Origin: Clostridiales bacterium
GTDB lineage: Bacteria > Bacillota > Clostridia > Lachnospirales > Lachnospiraceae
Direction: 5' to 3'
Assembly (NCBI GenBank): GCA_019416265.1
Contig: DXXQ01000243.1
Location: forward strand, 1 to 5,879
Length of the DNA: 5,879 nucleotides
Under the pieces are notes generated by a model that saw nothing but the letters and a program-made list of their open reading frames with translations, did not search any database and was not told where the DNA came from. Positions 5,624 to 5,879 of the stretch are shown here, one piece after another. The translations under genes and the position numbers were made by a program. Position 1 is the first letter of the stretch, and the number at the start of each line of letters is the position of its first letter.

Positions 5624-5879
5624 ATGGAAAAACGTCGTATTACACTGCCTCTTACAGAGGAACTGGCACGCAGCCTTCATGCAGGTGACCAGGTATTATT
5701 AACAGGAACCATTTATACTTCCCGTGATGCGGGACATAAGAGAATGTGCGAAGCCCTTGCAAAAGGCGAGGAGATCCCATTTGATCCCAAGGATGCCACA
5801 ATTTACTATGTTGGACCCACTCCGGCTAAGCCGGGTGCGGTAATCGGCTCTGCCGGCCCTACAACAAGCGGACGTATGG
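5624..5879 (+). CDS. fumB: Fumarate hydratase beta subunit, class I, N-terminal part (cut at right edge)
   Basis: The first 85 codons are in the window and the frame stays open to the edge. The protein begins MEKRRITLPL and shows the beta-subunit signatures LLTGTIYTSRDAGHKRM (residues 25-41), the IPFDP segment, IYYVGPTPAKPG and IGSAGPTTSGRM (reaching the right edge). These match the C-terminal half of single-chain class I fumarases and the TtdB-type subunit of tartrate dehydratase. In this family the beta subunit contributes part of the active site and pairs with the cluster-bearing alpha subunit. The start codon directly follows the alpha stop codon. The rest of the gene, roughly another 100 residues in typical members, lies beyond the window. 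Confidence 0.93.
   Translation, partial: MEKRRITLPLTEELARSLHAGDQVLLTGTIYTSRDAGHKRMCEALAKGEEIPFDPKDATIYYVGPTPAKPGAVIGSAGPTTSGRM

Noticed and set aside
4781..5879. L(+)-tartrate dehydratase (ttdAB) as the identity of the last two genes
   Set aside because: The families overlap and motifs do not separate them, but adjacency to fumarate reductase genes makes fumarase the better reading.
1..5879. CRISPR arrays, tRNA or rRNA genes, insertion sequences
   Set aside because: Coding sequence fills almost the whole window. The only long gap (4624-4780) holds the hairpin, promoter and palindrome, with no spaced repeats, cloverleaf or transposase.

Overview
The window looks like a strict anaerobe of the Firmicutes, most likely a gut Lachnospiraceae (Clostridia). 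The reasons are strong AGGAGG-type ribosome binding sites, a consensus sigma-A promoter, moderate GC, tightly packed genes, and ferredoxin-rich redox proteins beside a two-subunit iron-sulfur fumarase. The lineage is inferred from style and gene content. No marker gene is present.

Positions 1-4623 hold one co-directional plus-strand gene cluster, cut at the left edge. In order it encodes: the C-terminal part of a 4Fe-4S dicluster protein; a 343-aa double-4Fe-4S protein of the AsrA / sulfhydrogenase-beta (HydB) / FlxB type; a 294-aa FAD- and NAD(P)-binding reductase with a C-terminal [2Fe-2S] site, of the AsrB / HydG / FlxA / PyrK type; a 224-aa fumarate-reductase-like iron-sulfur subunit; and a 536-aa fumarate-reductase-like flavoprotein. 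The genes overlap or lie within 26 bp of each other, and each has its own Shine-Dalgarno sequence. No membrane-anchor gene or transmembrane protein is visible.

Positions 4624-4780 are a 157-bp intergenic region. It holds a long imperfect hairpin, a textbook sigma-A promoter (TTGACA, 16 bp, TATAAT, plus an extended -10 TG) and a perfect 9+9 bp palindrome just downstream of the expected start site. The promoter drives a second unit, 4781 to the right edge: the alpha subunit of a class I [4Fe-4S] fumarase and the first 85 codons of its beta subunit.

Taken together, the fumarase would interconvert malate and fumarate. The upstream cluster would take electrons from NAD(P)H through the flavin reductase and a chain of iron-sulfur clusters to reduce fumarate to succinate in the cytoplasm, without quinone. 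The Hdr/Flx-like composition makes flavin-based electron bifurcation (coupling fumarate reduction to ferredoxin reduction) a reasonable but unproven idea. The deciding genes, if any, lie upstream of this window.
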